The position numbers were made by a program, and so were the translations under genes. This document shows, piece after piece, positions 62,216 through 64,000 of a stretch of 64,000 nucleotides of DNA (its first letter is position 1; each line of letters begins with the position of its first letter). Under the pieces are notes generated by a model. The model was not told where the DNA came from. It was given only the letters and a program-made list of their open reading frames with translations, and did no database searches. Source of the stretch: Antedon mediterranea (taxonomy: Eukaryota; Echinodermata; Crinoidea; Comatulida; Antedonidae); the NCBI RefSeq assembly GCF_964355755.1, contig NC_092679.1, forward strand, positions 9,910,932-9,974,931, written 5' to 3'.

Positions 62216-64000
62216 TAAGCGAGAGAGAGATAGATTAGCGAGAGAGAGATAGATCAGTGAGAGAGAGATAGATCAGCGAGAGAGAGAGAGATCAGCGAGA
62301 GAGAGATAGATCAACGAGAGAGAGAGAGATCAGCGAGAGAGAGAGATAGATCAACGAGAGAGAGATAGATCAGCGAGAGAGAGATAGATTAGCGGGGGAG
62401 AGATAGATCAGCGAAAGAGAGAGAGATAGATCAGAAAGAGAGAGATAGATCAGCGAGAGAGAGATAGATTAGCAAGAGAGAGATAGATCAGCGAGAGAGA
62501 GATAGATCAGCGAGAGAGAGAGAGATCAGCGAGAGAGAGATAGATCAGCAAGAGAGAGATAGATCAGCGAGAGAGAGATAGATCAGCGAGAGAGAGATAG
62601 ATAGATCAGCGAGAGAGAGATAGATCAGCGAGAGAGATATAGATCAGCGAGAGAGAGATAGATCAGCGAGAGATAGATAGATCAGCGAGAGAGAGAGATA
62701 GATCAGCAAGAGAGAGATAGATCAGCGAGAGAGAGAGATAGATCAGCGAGAGCGAGATAGATTAGCGAGAGAGAGATAGATCAGCGAGAGAGAGATAGAT
62801 CAGCGAGAGAGAGAGATAGATCAGCGAGAGAGAGAGAAAGATCAGCGAGAGAGAGATAGATCAGCGACAGAGAGATAGATCAGCGACAGAGAGATAGATC
62901 AGCGAGAGAGAGAGAGATCAGCGAGAGAGAGAGATAGATCAGCGAGAGAGAGATAGATAGATCAGCGAGAGAGAGATAGATAGATCAGCGAGAGAGAGAT
63001 AGATAGATCAGCGAGAGAGAGATAGATCAGCGAAAGAGAGATAGATAGATCAGCGAGAGAGAGATAGATCAGCGAGAGAGATAGATTAGCGAGAGAGAGA
63101 TAGATAGATGAGCGAGAGAGAGATAGATGAGCGAGAGAGAGATAGATCAGCGAGAGAGAGATAGATCAGCGAGAGAGAGATAGATAGATCAGCGAGAGAG
63201 AGAGATAGATAGATCAGCGAGAGAGAGATAGATAGATCAGCGAGAGAGAGAGATAGATGAGCGAGAGAGAGATAGATCAGCGAGAGAGATAGATAGATCA
63301 GCGAGAGAGAGAGAGAGAAAGAGAGAGAGATAGATAAGCGAGAGAGAGATAGATCAGCGAGAGAGAGATAGATCAGCGAGAGGGAGAGATAGATCAGCGA
63401 AAGAGAGAGAGATAGATCAGAAAGAGAGAGATAGATCAGCGAGAAAGAGATAGATCAGCGAGAGAGAGATAGATTAGCAAGAGAGAGATAGATCAGCGAG
63501 AGAGAGGTAGATCAGCGAGAGAGAGAGAAATCAGCCAGAGAGAGATAGATCAGCGAGAGAGAGATAGATCAGCGAGAGAGAGATAGATCAGCGAGAGAGA
63601 GATAGATAGATCAGCGAGAGAGAGATAGATCAGCGAGAGAGATTTAGATCAGCGAGAGAGAGATAGATCAGCGAGAGATAGATAGATCAGCAAGAGAGAG
63701 AGATAGATCAGCAAGAGAGATATATTAGCGAGAGAGAGAGATAGATCAGCGAGAGCGAGATAGATTAGCGAGAGAGAGATAGATCAGCGAGAGAGAGATA
63801 GATCAGCGAGAGAGAGAGATAGATCAGCGAGAAAGAGATAGATCAGCGAGAGAGATAGATAGATCAGCGAGATAGAGATAGATCAGCGAGAGAGAGAGAG
63901 AGAGAGATAGATCAGCGAGAGAGAGATAGATCAGCGAGAGAGAGATAGATCAGCGAGAGGGAGAGATAGATCAGTGAGAGAGATAAAGATCAGCGAGAGA
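52950..64000 (+). repeat. Satellite block D
   Basis: At least 11 kb of the 19-bp satellite, running off the window. Rare variants recur at long spacing: GGTAGATC followed by AAATCAGCCAG near 60441, 61227 and 63506, and AGCAAGAGAGATATATTAGCG near 59352, 61431 and 63709. This indicates higher-order repeats. The first of these markers also occurs in block A at 32224, so both blocks belong to one older array. No gene is present. Confidence 0.96.

Overview
The window comes from a metazoan nuclear genome and is almost entirely repetitive DNA. It holds no recognisable host gene. RAG1-like transposons, an L2/CR1-type LINE, and frequent AGGCCTA-type non-coding motifs suggest an invertebrate deuterostome such as an echinoderm, hemichordate or cephalochordate. 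Molluscs also carry RAG1-like elements, so the phylum stays uncertain.

Layout: (1) 1-5526 is a complex tandem region with a repeating unit of about 2.7 kb. It contains two arrays of a ~260-bp repeat with tRNA-like (pol III box A/B-like) cores, a tRNA-Val-like sequence, and a truncated LTR retrotransposon. (2) 5527-34080, 36231-36880, 42317-45540 and 52950-64000 are blocks of one purine-rich satellite with a ~19-bp monomer (GATAGATCAGC plus a GA tract), about 43 kb in total, with higher-order repeats. (3) 34081-36230 is a 2.15-kb non-coding element inserted in the satellite. (4) 36881-42316 is a nearly full-length but frameshifted L2/CR1-like LINE. (5) 45541-52949 is an inverted, 5'-truncated copy of that LINE, together with ~145 bp of its flanking satellite. 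It is split by (6) a 5,735-bp DNA transposon at 46336-52070.

The transposon is the main result. It encodes an apparently intact 11-exon, 937-residue protein that resembles RAG1 over nearly its whole length: the non-core zinc modules, a C3HC4 RING, and the DDE core with candidate catalytic residues D457, D527 and E883 plus the C..C/H..H zinc site. It has perfect 12-bp terminal inverted repeats starting with CAC, a 4-bp target duplication (GTGC), and an empty site in the sister LINE copy. Its ends are asymmetric: a CAC heptamer and a nonamer-like ACAAAAAGT/ACACAAAGT lie 12 bp apart at one end and 21 bp apart at the other, which recalls the 12/23 signals of V(D)J recombination. The non-coding element at 34081-36230 has the same arrangement (11 and 21 bp) and shares subterminal blocks, so it is probably a non-autonomous relative. 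No RAG2-like gene is visible.

Inferred order of events: the satellite array expanded; the LINE inserted into it; a LINE segment with satellite flank was copied in inverted orientation; then the RAG1-like transposon landed in that copy. All calls come from reading the sequence and from remembered family features. No database search was run.
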